Assembly (NCBI GenBank): GCA_003644325.1 | Contig: QNCA01000061.1 | Coordinates: 1 to 7,263, forward strand | Direction of reading: 5' to 3' | Length of the DNA stretch: 7,263 nt | From: Planctomycetota bacterium | Lineage (GTDB): Bacteria; Planctomycetota; B129-G9 | Shown: in pieces, positions 1 through 5,655 of the stretch | Layout of the letters: every line of letters begins with the position of its first letter | Position numbering within the stretch: the first letter of the stretch is position 1 | The notes under the pieces: generated by a model | What the model was told of the DNA's origin: nothing | Databases searched by the model: none | The model's input: the letters and a program-made list of their open reading frames with translations, nothing else | Program-made: the position numbers and the translations under genes

Positions 1-516
1 CAGGTCGGCGTCTATGCTCAACTGCTTGCCGGGCATCCCGTCCAACGTGAAGCGCGCAGCGACCTCGGAGATGCGCGTGGCGCCCTTGGTGATGACGACA
101 AACTGGATGATGACCAGGATGGCGAATATGATGAAGCCTATCACGGGGTTGTTGGCCCCGACGAAAGAGCCGAAGGTGTACAGCACTCGCCCCGCGAACA
201 GCGGCGGCTCCGGGTGGGCGGGGTCCACATTGCCCAGTATCAGGCGCGTGGTCGCCACGTTGAGCGCCAGCCTGTAGAACGTCGTCATCAGCAGCATCGT
301 GGGAAAGACGGAAAACTGCAACGGCTCCGTCACGTAAATCGATGTGAACAGGATTATCACCGCGAGCGACACGTTGAGGACCAGCAGGAAGTCCATCACG
401 GACGGCGGCAGCGGCACGATGATCGCAACCAGCAGGGCGACCACCGCCCCCGCCAGCACCAGGTCGGTGTTATTCCGGAAAAGTGATAGCACAGATTGTA
501 CGGGTCTTTCCGCCAT
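1..516 (-). CDS. flhA: FlhA, flagellar type III export gate protein (5' part, 172 residues)
   Basis: FlhA forms the nonameric inner-membrane export gate that receives flagellar substrates and couples export to the proton motive force. Only the N-terminal membrane part is here; the gene runs off the left edge and the large cytoplasmic domain is not visible. Hydrophobic segments lie at about residues 18-36, 40-62 and 122-143. Recognisable blocks are TTFYRLALNVATTRLIL (78-94) and the FHIPEP family signature at about 148-172, including SEVAARFTLDGMPGKQ, the loop conserved across FlhA and its virulence homologues. The ATG at 514-516 is chosen because an in-frame TGA lies just 9 bases upstream, so no earlier start exists. 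No convincing Shine-Dalgarno sequence precedes it. It follows flhB after a 156-base gap holding a repeat element. The identification is secure; only its completeness is unknown. Confidence 0.96.
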   Translation of the reverse strand, partial: MAERPVQSVLSLFRNNTDLVLAGAVVALLVAIIVPLPPSVMDFLLVLNVSLAVIILFTSIYVTEPLQFSVFPTMLLMTTFYRLALNVATTRLILGNVDPAHPEPPLFAGRVLYTFGSFVGANNPVIGFIIFAILVIIQFVVITKGATRISEVAARFTLDGMPGKQLSIDADL

Positions 517-551
517 GGTTAATCAAACTGTAACGTTTACCGACGACCGCC

Positions 552-567
552 GCCCTGCCGGGCGGGC
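552..567. repeat. Imperfect GC-rich palindrome upstream of flhA
   Basis: GCCC-tg-CCGG-gc-GGGC is symmetric in 12 of 16 bases and lies about 36 bases upstream of the flhA start. It could fold in the leader, but there is no following T-run on either strand, so it is not a standard terminator. Function unknown; it may be a decayed part of the neighbouring repeat. Confidence 0.35.
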
Positions 568-588
568 ATGGGCAAATTTGGGCCGCAA

Positions 589-660
589 GGTGACAGTCAG
601 TCATCTTCTACGATGCGCCCTCGATAAATCGAGGCCGGCTCCGTAAAGGTGACAGTCATC
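589..660 (+). repeat. Dispersed repeat, copy A (flhB/flhA gap)
   Basis: The left end is GGTGACAGTCA (589-599), followed by TCTACGAT (607-614), a perfect hairpin CCTCGA-TAAA-TCGAGG (619-634), CGGCTCCGTAA (636-646) and a second GGTGACAGTCATC (648-660) in direct orientation. The same blocks occur in order in copies B and C. It reads against the direction of the operon. It fits a REP/MITE-like element; no transposase is nearby to confirm that. Confidence 0.8.
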
Positions 661-672
661 AGTCATCATTGC

Positions 673-1752
673 TTATATCGCCCGGGCGGCCCCGGCGCGG
701 TCGAGTTCATAGACGTAGGCCAGTATCTCCGCGACCGCCTGGTAGAGGTCGGGCGGAATTTCCCGGCCGACCTCGACGCTCTTGTAGAGCGCCTGTGCGA
801 GGGCCTTCTTCTCGACAATGGGTATTCCGTTGTCAACGGCGATTTCGCGGATCTTCCGGGCGATGTAGCCCGCGCCCTTGGCTACGACGCGCGGGGCGGG
901 CATCTCCTCGCGCTTGTACTCCAGCGCCACGGCCAGCTCCGTGGGGTTGGTTATCACCACATCGGCCTTGGGCACGCTTTGCATCATCCGCTGGTAGGCG
1001 ATCGAGCGCTGCGTCTTTATGCGTCGCTCTTTTATCTTGGGATCGCCTTCGTAGCGTTTCATCTCGTCCTTCACCTCCTGTTTTGTCATCTTGAGGTCTT
1101 CCTCGTACTGCCAGCGCTGGTAAACGTAGTCCAGTATGGCCAGCACCAGCAGCACCGCTCCTATCCTGACGCCCAGCGTGAACGACGAAGAGCCGATATA
1201 GACCATAATCTGCTTCACATCCAGTTGCACGGCGGGGATTATCTCGTCGAGTTTGTCCTTTACCGTCCAGTAGAGCACGACGGCGATAACGACGATTTTC
1301 ACGAGGCTCATAATGAGTTTCACGATGCCGCGCTTTGAGAACATCCGCTTGAATCCGTTTATGGGGTTGAAGCGCGACGGTTTGGGCGTAAAGACCTCCG
1401 GGCTGAGCGCCGGGCCGACCTGCAACAGGTTGACGGCGACGGCCAGGATAAACAGCCCCGCCAGCAACGGCATAAGCATCTGGAACAGGAGCACCATCCC
1501 GTAACTCGCATAGTACTTTATGTTGCTCGGCGTGAGTTCCGGCACGTGAAGGCTGGAGAGGAGTTGCACATTCAGCGCGGAGATCTGCTTGATAAGGGCA
1601 TCGCTGTAGAAGTTCAAAATCAGCAGCGCCCCCAGCAGCAGCGCCACGGTGTTCATGTCCTGGCTCTTGGCGACCTGTCCGCGCTTGCGCGCCTTCTCGC
1701 GCTTGCGCGGGGTTGCGGGTTCCGTCCGCTCGCCGAAACTTTCGTCAGACAT
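673..1752 (-). CDS. flhB: FlhB, flagellar type III export switch protein
   Basis: FlhB sits at the base of the export gate and switches substrate from rod/hook to filament proteins after self-cleavage. At 359 residues the length is normal. The N-terminus (FGERTEPATPRKREKARKRGQ, about 6-26) is the typical basic FlhB start. Membrane segments are at about 34-53, 84-110, 145-165 and 188-210, followed by the FlhB linker DLKMTKQEVKDEMKRYEGDP (219-238). The cleavage site reads N269-P270-T271-E272 (codons at 937-948): Asn-Pro is intact but the usual His after Thr is Glu. The C-terminal part (ARKIREIAVDNGIPIVEKKA, 298-317) is canonical. The ATG at 1750-1752 gives the expected N-terminus, though the ribosome site is weak. 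It lies 58 bases after fliR. Confidence 0.97.
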   Translation of the reverse strand: MSDESFGERTEPATPRKREKARKRGQVAKSQDMNTVALLLGALLILNFYSDALIKQISALNVQLLSSLHVPELTPSNIKYYASYGMVLLFQMLMPLLAGLFILAVAVNLLQVGPALSPEVFTPKPSRFNPINGFKRMFSKRGIVKLIMSLVKIVVIAVVLYWTVKDKLDEIIPAVQLDVKQIMVYIGSSSFTLGVRIGAVLLVLAILDYVYQRWQYEEDLKMTKQEVKDEMKRYEGDPKIKERRIKTQRSIAYQRMMQSVPKADVVITNPTELAVALEYKREEMPAPRVVAKGAGYIARKIREIAVDNGIPIVEKKALAQALYKSVEVGREIPPDLYQAVAEILAYVYELDRAGAARAI

Positions 1753-1784
1753 AACTCACTTCACAAAAGAAGGTCAAGCCTCAA

Positions 1785-1803
1785 ACTGTCCCCTAAAGGG
1801 GTC
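1785..1803. repeat. Hairpin with GGGGACAGT arm in the fliR/flhB gap
   Basis: CCCCTAAAGGGG (1790-1801) forms a 4-base-pair GC stem with a four-base loop, within ACTGTCCCCTAAAGGGGTC. On the coding (minus) strand it reads GGGGACAGT, close to the GGTGACAGT end motif of the dispersed repeats. It lies between the fliR stop and flhB start. No T-run follows, so I do not call it a terminator. It may be a remnant of the same repeat family. Confidence 0.4.
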
Positions 1804-1810
1804 AATTTCG

Positions 1811-2608
1811 CTATGCTGCGGGTTTCATTGCATTTATAAGGAATTCAATGTTGACGGAGAGTCGCTCGAACAGGCGCTGGAATATCCATCCGAGCGCCGG
1901 AGCCGCAAGGGCCATGACCGTCAGCCCCAGGCCCAGCCTCATGGCGAAGCCTATATTGAATATGTTCATCTCCGGCACGGTGCGCGCGACGATCGCCATG
2001 ACGATGGTGGCAAGCATGAGCGTTATCACCGCCGGGGCGGTAATCCTGACGGCGTTCACGAACATCTCGCTGAACATGCCCACGCCGATTTTTGTGAAGA
2101 CGCCCTCGGTCAGGTGCGCCCGGCTGATGGGTATCGCCTCGTAGGACGCGGCCAGCGCGCGCAGCAGCATGTGATGCCCCCCCACCAGTACGAAAACCAC
2201 GAACCCCAACATGTAGAGCGTCTGGCTGAGCAGCGAAGTCTGCTGTCCGGACGTCGGGTCGTAAATGTGAGCGATGGCAAGGCCTATCTGTTGGCCCGCA
2301 ATGAAGCCGCCCAGTCGAACCGCCGCGAAGACCACCAGGGCGGCGAAGCCTATGAGCGCGCCGACGGCGATTTCGGCCACGGCTGCGGAAAGGTAGCCTC
2401 CCATGTTGTCCGGAATCCGAATGCCCACACGGTCCACCGTTGGAAACATGACCGCCGCCAGCGCCAGCACCAGGCCGGCCCTTACCTTGGGCGGCACCGC
2501 CCTGTGCGCAAAAAACGGCGCAATCAACACCATTCCGCTCACGCGGAAGGTGATGAGCACGAAGAATTTGAAACCGTCTATGATATTTGCCACGTCCACG
2601 GTTGACAT
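1811..2608 (-). CDS. fliR: FliR, flagellar export pore protein
   Basis: FliR joins FliP and FliQ (one FliR per pore in known structures) to make the export channel in the flagellar basal body. The 265 residues match the usual family length. The protein is almost entirely hydrophobic. Family blocks include FRVSGMVLIAPFFAHRAVPPKVR (21-43), QQIGLAIAHIYDPTSGQQTS (106-125), GGHHMLLRALAASYEAIP (143-160) and the late segment with RTVPEMNIFNIG (209-220). The ATG at 2606-2608 is the only reasonable start and lies 11 bases after the fliQ stop, so the two are probably translationally coupled. The ribosome-binding site is weak (GTGACGG directly before the ATG), which fits coupling. The order fliP-fliQ-fliR-flhB-flhA is a classic arrangement and supports the call. 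Confidence 0.96.
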   Translation of the reverse strand: MSTVDVANIIDGFKFFVLITFRVSGMVLIAPFFAHRAVPPKVRAGLVLALAAVMFPTVDRVGIRIPDNMGGYLSAAVAEIAVGALIGFAALVVFAAVRLGGFIAGQQIGLAIAHIYDPTSGQQTSLLSQTLYMLGFVVFVLVGGHHMLLRALAASYEAIPISRAHLTEGVFTKIGVGMFSEMFVNAVRITAPAVITLMLATIVMAIVARTVPEMNIFNIGFAMRLGLGLTVMALAAPALGWIFQRLFERLSVNIEFLINAMKPAA

Positions 2609-2619
2609 CCGTCACAATG

Positions 2620-2895
2620 CTACGAATAAAAGAACCACGGCATTCCTTCGAAGAGGCGCCTGGCAAACTCCAGCACGACCGACATCATCCACTGCATCAG
2701 CAAGTAGGCGGTGAACGCGACGGCGAGGATCTTCGGGATAAACGTGAGCGTCTGTTCCTGCACGGATGTGGCCGCCTGCAGAACACTCACTATTACGCCC
2801 ACCACCAGGCCGGCCACGAGGAGCGGCAGGGCCACCTTTACGGCTACCACAAACGCCGCTCGCGTCAGGTCAACCGCTATCTGAACGTCGTCCAC
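2620..2895 (-). CDS. fliQ: FliQ, flagellar export pore protein
   Basis: FliQ is a small two-helix membrane protein; four copies pack with FliP and FliR in the export pore. I start it at the GTG at 2893-2895 (91 residues), because GGAGGA lies six bases upstream. The open frame extends to another GTG at 2913, but that would add six residues and place the ribosome site inside the gene. Two hydrophobic segments at about residues 14-37 and 55-77 flank the conserved loop VLQAATSVQEQTLTFIPK (38-55), matching the family's FQAATQIxExTLxFIPK. Usual FliQ length is near 89. It is separated from fliP by a 168-base gap with a repeat copy, but nearly abuts fliR. Confidence 0.96.
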   Translation of the reverse strand: MDDVQIAVDLTRAAFVVAVKVALPLLVAGLVVGVIVSVLQAATSVQEQTLTFIPKILAVAFTAYLLMQWMMSVVLEFARRLFEGMPWFFYS

Positions 2896-2900
2896 TGCAA

Positions 2901-2906
2901 TCCTCC
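2901..2906 (-). promoter_or_regulatory. Ribosome binding site deciding the fliQ start
   Basis: On the minus strand GGAGGA is followed by TTGCA-type spacing of six bases to the GTG at 2893-2895. It is the strongest Shine-Dalgarno match among the export-gate genes here and argues for the shorter FliQ. Confidence 0.75.
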
Positions 2907-2943
2907 GTCGCACACGTCACGGTCAAAAAAAATCGCTTCTCTC

Positions 2944-2955
2944 CTCAATCCCCCC
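2944..2955. repeat. 12-base direct repeat, left copy, beside repeat C
   Basis: CTCAATCCCCCC occurs exactly here and again at 3039-3050, on either side of repeat copy C. The copies lie 12 bases and 3 bases from the element ends as I define them. It might be a target duplication or part of a larger unit. Confidence 0.6.
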
Positions 2956-2967
2956 TGAAGCCCCGCC

Positions 2968-3035
2968 GGTGACCGTCAACATTACGGAACCGTCCCCGAT
3001 GCATCGGGGGCGAATCGTAGATGGCGGCTGTCACC
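2968..3035 (-). repeat. Dispersed repeat, copy C (fliP/fliQ gap)
   Basis: Read on the minus strand: GGTGACAG (3035-3028), CATCTACGAT (3023-3014), a perfect 16-base palindrome CCCCGATGCATCGGGG (3009-2994), ACGGTTCCGTAA (2993-2982), then TGACGGTCACC (2978-2968). Its outer ends are inverted (GGTGAC...GTCACC). The inner blocks match copies A and B, while the palindrome sequence differs from both. This copy is oriented with the operon, opposite to A and B. Confidence 0.82.
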
Positions 3036-3038
3036 GCG

Positions 3039-3050
3039 CTCAATCCCCCC
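3039..3050. repeat. 12-base direct repeat, right copy, beside repeat C
   Basis: Exact second copy of CTCAATCCCCCC, 95 bases from the first (start to start). See the left copy at 2944-2955. Confidence 0.6.
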
Positions 3051-3063
3051 GGAGACCGCGCCG

Positions 3064-3816
3064 CTAATAGAAACCGGCAACCATGGATTTGACCATCAGG
3101 GCCCAACCGTCCACCAGGACAAACAGGAGTATCTTGAACGGCAACGATATGAGGATGGGCGGCAAGACCAGCATGCCCATGGAGATCAGCGTGGTGGCGA
3201 TAACGAGGTCGATTATCACGAACGGCAGGTAGAGGATGAAGCCCATGGTGAACGCGCGCGTCAGTTCGCTGATGACGAACGCGGAAACGAGCACGTGCGT
3301 CGGTATCTCCTTCGGCAGCAATTGCTCGGAGACCTTGGTCTTTGAGAGGCTGACCATCAGTTCGATGTCGGTCACGCGGGTCTGGCGCAGCATGAACTCG
3401 CGCATGGGTTTCTCGGCGCGGACCAGGGCCTCGCGCACGGAGATCTCGCGCTCGATGAAAGGCCCGAATCCCGCGTCGTACATCTTCGCCCAGGTGGGCG
3501 TCATGACCACCGCCGTCAGCAACACCGCCAGCCCGATGAGCACCTGGTTGGGCGGCAACTGCTGCGTCGCCAGGGCGCGCCTGAGGAACGAGAGCACGAC
3601 GATGATGCGCGTAAACGAGGTGGTGAGCATAAGAATGGCCGGGGCCAGCGTGAGGATGGTGAGCACCACTACGATTTCGAGGACGGTGGCGACTTCGTCC
3701 GGATTCCCGGTGTCCAGGAGCGAGCCTTCCTCGCCGACCATGCCGGCGCCCGCGGACGCGGTCAACAGCAGCATTGCCGCCGCGCCGATAATCAAACTTC
3801 GCATGAACTCTTTCAT
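3064..3816 (-). CDS. fliP: FliP, flagellar export pore protein
   Basis: FliP is the main subunit (five copies) of the FliP-FliQ-FliR export pore. At 250 residues it is full length. It has a cleavable-looking signal: a short charged start MKEFMR, a hydrophobic core to about residue 20, and small residues ASAGAG at 20-25. Conserved blocks follow: LAPAILMLTTSFTRIIVVLS (57-76), ATQQLPPNQVLIGLAV (83-98), PTHVLVSAFVISELTRAF (172-189), and SMGMLVLPP with ISLPFKILLFVLVDGW (212-238). These match the two FliP family signatures. The ATG at 3814-3816 is preceded by AGAGGG at six bases' spacing. The gene starts 58 bases after the fliO stop. A 168-base gap with repeat copy C follows before fliQ, where other bacteria usually have a few bases. 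Confidence 0.98.
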   Translation of the reverse strand: MKEFMRSLIIGAAAMLLLTASAGAGMVGEEGSLLDTGNPDEVATVLEIVVVLTILTLAPAILMLTTSFTRIIVVLSFLRRALATQQLPPNQVLIGLAVLLTAVVMTPTWAKMYDAGFGPFIEREISVREALVRAEKPMREFMLRQTRVTDIELMVSLSKTKVSEQLLPKEIPTHVLVSAFVISELTRAFTMGFILYLPFVIIDLVIATTLISMGMLVLPPILISLPFKILLFVLVDGWALMVKSMVAGFY

Positions 3817-3874
3817 CGTTGCCCTCTCGCGCGCATGAACGATTTTGCGGGCCTTGTCCGCGTTGACCTTTCAC

Positions 3875-4612
3875 CTATTGCGACGACGCGTAACTGCTCT
3901 GCCAGTCGTCAACCATCGAGTGTATCCTGTCGAGTTCCTCTTGAACGATTTCGCCACCGGAATTGTCGGGAGCGGCGAGTTCCCCGTGTTTTCGCCCGAA
4001 TATCGACCGAAAGGCGTTGGTGATGCTGTCGCTCCTGCCCTGAACGCTTATCGCCCTCAGGTCGCTTATTTCATCCGCGTCGCGGATTTCAGTAAGCAGG
4101 CTCACCGAATCTTCCGCCACGCCCAGCACCAGCACCCTGCGGCCGAGCCTGGCCAGGTAGATGGCCTGCTTCGGCGTAAGGTTTGACTTGCCGATAATCT
4201 CTATGCCGGGGGAGTCGAAAATCCGATGTCCGCCGGGTATTATCTTCTTCAGAAATATCAGCAGCCCCACAACAAGCGCCACTATCAGGATGAGGTAAAA
4301 AAACAGTTCCGCGGCCGTTCCCAGGAAACCGGCCTTGGTCTCGGGCGGGTCGGCGGGCTTTTCCTCCGCCTTCTTGCCGCGCAGTGCGATGTTCTCGATA
4401 TCCGGCTCGTCCCGGTGAGCGCTTTTCCCCTCCGCGTTTTTCGCCTCGGGAGATTCCGCCTCCGCGACGGTTTCTGATGATTCGTTCTTACGGGAAGTGT
4501 TGCTGATGCCGGATGGCAGGGTCGTGGCGGACGATGAGAAAAAAAACACATAGACCGCCACTATCCCGAGGAGGATAGCGACAGCACAAAGGACGATTTT
4601 GCGCGTGTTCAT
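3875..4612 (-). CDS. fliO: FliO, flagellar export pore assembly factor
   Basis: FliO is a membrane protein that helps FliP assemble into the pore and is not retained in the final export channel in known systems. I start it at the ATG at 4610-4612 (245 residues), with GAGAGGGG eight bases upstream; the frame stays open to about 4672, but the predicted promoter overlaps that region. A hydrophobic N-terminal segment (about 5-25) is followed by an acidic, low-complexity linker (about 42-95), a second membrane helix (about 101-121), then the cytoplasmic FliO domain with GIEIIGKSNLTPKQAIYLAR (136-155) and GRRVLVLGVAEDSVSLL (157-173). FliO varies greatly between lineages, so position between fliN and fliP is important support. 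It probably has its own promoter. Confidence 0.9.
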   Translation of the reverse strand: MNTRKIVLCAVAILLGIVAVYVFFFSSSATTLPSGISNTSRKNESSETVAEAESPEAKNAEGKSAHRDEPDIENIALRGKKAEEKPADPPETKAGFLGTAAELFFYLILIVALVVGLLIFLKKIIPGGHRIFDSPGIEIIGKSNLTPKQAIYLARLGRRVLVLGVAEDSVSLLTEIRDADEISDLRAISVQGRSDSITNAFRSIFGRKHGELAAPDNSGGEIVQEELDRIHSMVDDWQSSYASSQ

Positions 4613-4676
4613 GAACGATTCCCCTCTCGTTGCATCAACGGATTTAGCGCGGCCGGTGCCCCTGAACCGCACGTTA

Positions 4677-4723
4677 ATTTTACACTTTACATTTTATAAA
4701 GTCAAGGCGAAAAAAAATTTTTT
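4677..4723 (-). promoter_or_regulatory. Predicted sigma-70-type promoter with A/T upstream tract, driving fliO onward
   Basis: On the minus strand a -35 box TTGACT (4705-4700) and a -10 box TAAAAT (4682-4677) are separated by exactly 17 bases. A run of six A and eight T (4723-4710) lies directly upstream, where an UP element would sit. Expected transcription start is near 4670, giving a leader of about 58 bases before the fliO ATG. No flagellar sigma-28 or sigma-54 match was seen here. Alternative: the T-run could be read as a terminator tail for fliN, but no good stem precedes it. Confidence 0.7.
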
Positions 4724-4745
4724 ACGGCGAAAAGCTTCCCCGGGA

Positions 4746-5330
4746 CTATTTCTCCGTCTCCTCCGGGCTGAGCACCCTGGTGATCCTGATGCAGAAATTT
4801 TCGTTCAGCACCAGCACCTCCCCCTGCGCGACGAGTTTGTCGTTCACCAGTATGTCAAGCGGGTCGCCGGCGAGTTTGTCCAGTTCCACTACAGTGCCCT
4901 TGCTGAGTTTCAGGATATCCTCGATGAACATTTTTCGCCGCCCCAGTTCCACGCGCACGTTAAGGCCAACGTCTTTCAGGATGTCAATGTTGGGCTTTTC
5001 GGACGCCGCGGTTTCGGCCTGAATGTCATCAAAGGAGAATTCCGCCGCCGGGGCGGCCGTCTTATCCGGTTTGGCCTCGGGCGCGGGACCGGCGGATGCC
5101 TGCGCCAGCAGCGTGTCTATGTCGGTCTCACCCGGGGGTTCTTCGGACGCACCTTCGGCGGAGGCATGTGCGGTATCGGGCGGCGCGGCGTCCGTGGCCG
5201 CCTCGCCCTGCGGCTCCGCGGGTTGAGCGGCGGCCTTCGCCAACAAAGCGTCCACCTCGGACTGGTTTATCTCGGCGTCCTTTGCCGGTTTGTCTTCGGA
5301 TTCAGGTGACGTTTCCGCGTCTTCGGGCAT
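4746..5330 (-). CDS. fliN: FliN, flagellar switch protein with long acidic N-terminal extension
   Basis: FliN is a C-ring switch component that also docks export cargo. The C-terminal SpoA domain (about residues 115-190) is clear: DVGLNVRVELGRRKMFIEDI (120-139), LSKGTVVELDKLAGDPLDIL (142-161), VNDKLVAQGEVLVLNENFCI (162-181) and IRITRV. The ATG at 5328-5330 is preceded by GAGGGGG at about seven bases' spacing; a GTG further up (5348) would include that site within the gene. The 194 residues exceed minimal FliN proteins because of a roughly 110-residue Ala/Glu/Pro-rich extension. It holds INQSEVDALLAKA (21-33) and TDIDTLLAQAS (69-79), which resemble the DEIDALL motif that opens FliM and FliY. 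Neither FliM's middle CheC-like domain nor a FliY CheC domain is present, so FliN is the best name. No fliM precedes it. Confidence 0.93.
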   Translation of the reverse strand: MPEDAETSPESEDKPAKDAEINQSEVDALLAKAAAQPAEPQGEAATDAAPPDTAHASAEGASEEPPGETDIDTLLAQASAGPAPEAKPDKTAAPAAEFSFDDIQAETAASEKPNIDILKDVGLNVRVELGRRKMFIEDILKLSKGTVVELDKLAGDPLDILVNDKLVAQGEVLVLNENFCIRITRVLSPEETEK

Positions 5331-5379
5331 GCGCGAACCCCCTCGCACCGACTATTGTTCCGGTGAAATGACAGGATAA

Positions 5380-5407
5380 AGTATAGCAGGGGTTCATACC
5401 AATGCAA
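5380..5407 (-). promoter_or_regulatory. Possible sigma-70-type promoter for fliN
   Basis: On the minus strand TTGCAT (5407-5402) and TATACT (5385-5380) are 16 bases apart. The predicted start near 5373 would leave about 43 bases before the fliN ATG. It is less close to consensus than the fliO promoter, but it is well placed after the repeat-filled gap. Confidence 0.5.
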
Positions 5408-5463
5408 GGACGATTTCGGGGAGCATGTAAGAATTGTTGGTTTCGCTGACTCACATTTTGCGC

Positions 5464-5482
5464 GGTGACAGTCACTAATCTA
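5464..5482 (+). repeat. Partial copy of the dispersed repeat
   Basis: GGTGACAGTCACTAATCTA closely matches the left end of copy B (GGTGACAGTCATCAATCTA) but then diverges: no hairpin or CGGCTCCGTAA block follows. It also contains the odd palindrome GTGAC-A-GTCAC (5465-5475). It is probably a truncated or decayed copy. Confidence 0.6.
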
Positions 5483-5525
5483 CTCAAGTTGACTGACTTT
5501 TTCTGGATGATGGTGGGAGCTTGAT

Positions 5526-5535
5526 TATAATCTGC
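5526..5535. other. TATAAT-containing palindrome in the fliL/fliN gap
   Basis: TATAATC within GATTATAATC is a symmetric match to a -10 box on both strands. No good -35 box stands at 16-18 bases on either side, so I do not call it a promoter. Confidence 0.25.
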
Positions 5536-5553
5536 TGTCTCACGACACCTTAC

Positions 5554-5618
5554 GGTGACAGTCATCAATCTACGATCCGTTCCGACAAGGGTGGAACGGC
5601 TCCGTAATTGGTGACAGT
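5554..5618 (+). repeat. Dispersed repeat, copy B (fliL/fliN gap)
   Basis: GGTGACAGTCATC (5554-5566) is followed by TCTACGAT (5569-5576), a hairpin with seven-base arms CCGTTCC/GGAACGG (5577-5583 and 5593-5599, loop of nine), CGGCTCCGTAA (5597-5607) and GGTGACAGT (5610-5618). The order and spacing match copy A, and the inner blocks match copy C on its own strand. The hairpin arms are unlike those of A and C. Confidence 0.82.
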
Positions 5619-5635
5619 TACCGAAGACTGTCACC
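5610..5635. repeat. Perfect 9-base-pair hairpin at the right end of copy B
   Basis: GGTGACAGT (5610-5618) and ACTGTCACC (5627-5635) are exact complements with an eight-base loop. They may represent two facing element ends, one being the right end of copy B and the other an inverted end of a neighbour. Confidence 0.7.
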
Positions 5636-5655
5636 GGGGTTGGCAAGAACCCGGT
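5633..5655. repeat. Hairpin downstream of fliL
   Basis: ACCGGGGTT (5633-5641) pairs with AACCCGGT (5648-5655) with one bulged G and a six-base loop. It lies about 42 bases past the fliL stop in the direction of transcription. There is no T-run after it on the minus strand, so at most it is a weak or factor-dependent terminator or an RNA-stabilising stem. Confidence 0.45.

Noticed and set aside
589..660. Repeats considered as a CRISPR array
   Set aside because: Units are scattered across gaps kilobases apart, differ in orientation, and lack regular spacers and cas genes.
649..1338. Plus-strand open frame (229 codons) opposite flhB
   Set aside because: Antisense to a well-conserved gene, with shadow-type composition and no recognisable motif.
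1649..2605. Long plus-strand open frame (318 codons) opposite fliR
   Set aside because: It is antisense to fliR, rich in His, Arg, Gln and Glu with no domain resemblance, as expected from a GC-rich shadow frame over a hydrophobic protein.
2896..2913. Longer FliQ starting at the GTG at 2913
   Set aside because: It would put the GGAGGA ribosome site inside the gene and add an MRRRIA start not typical of FliQ.
2945..3874. Minus-strand open frame (309 codons) overlapping fliP in another frame
   Set aside because: It spans fliP, whose own frame has full family signatures; the alternative product is Arg/His/Gly-rich and resembles nothing.
4706..4748. A/T tract after fliN considered as a rho-independent terminator
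   Set aside because: No GC-rich stem with a loop directly precedes the T-run on the minus strand; the tract fits better as an upstream promoter element.
5490..5531. Plus-strand TTGACT...TATAAT considered as a promoter in the gap
   Set aside because: The two boxes are about 31 bases apart, far beyond workable spacing, and no plus-strand gene follows.
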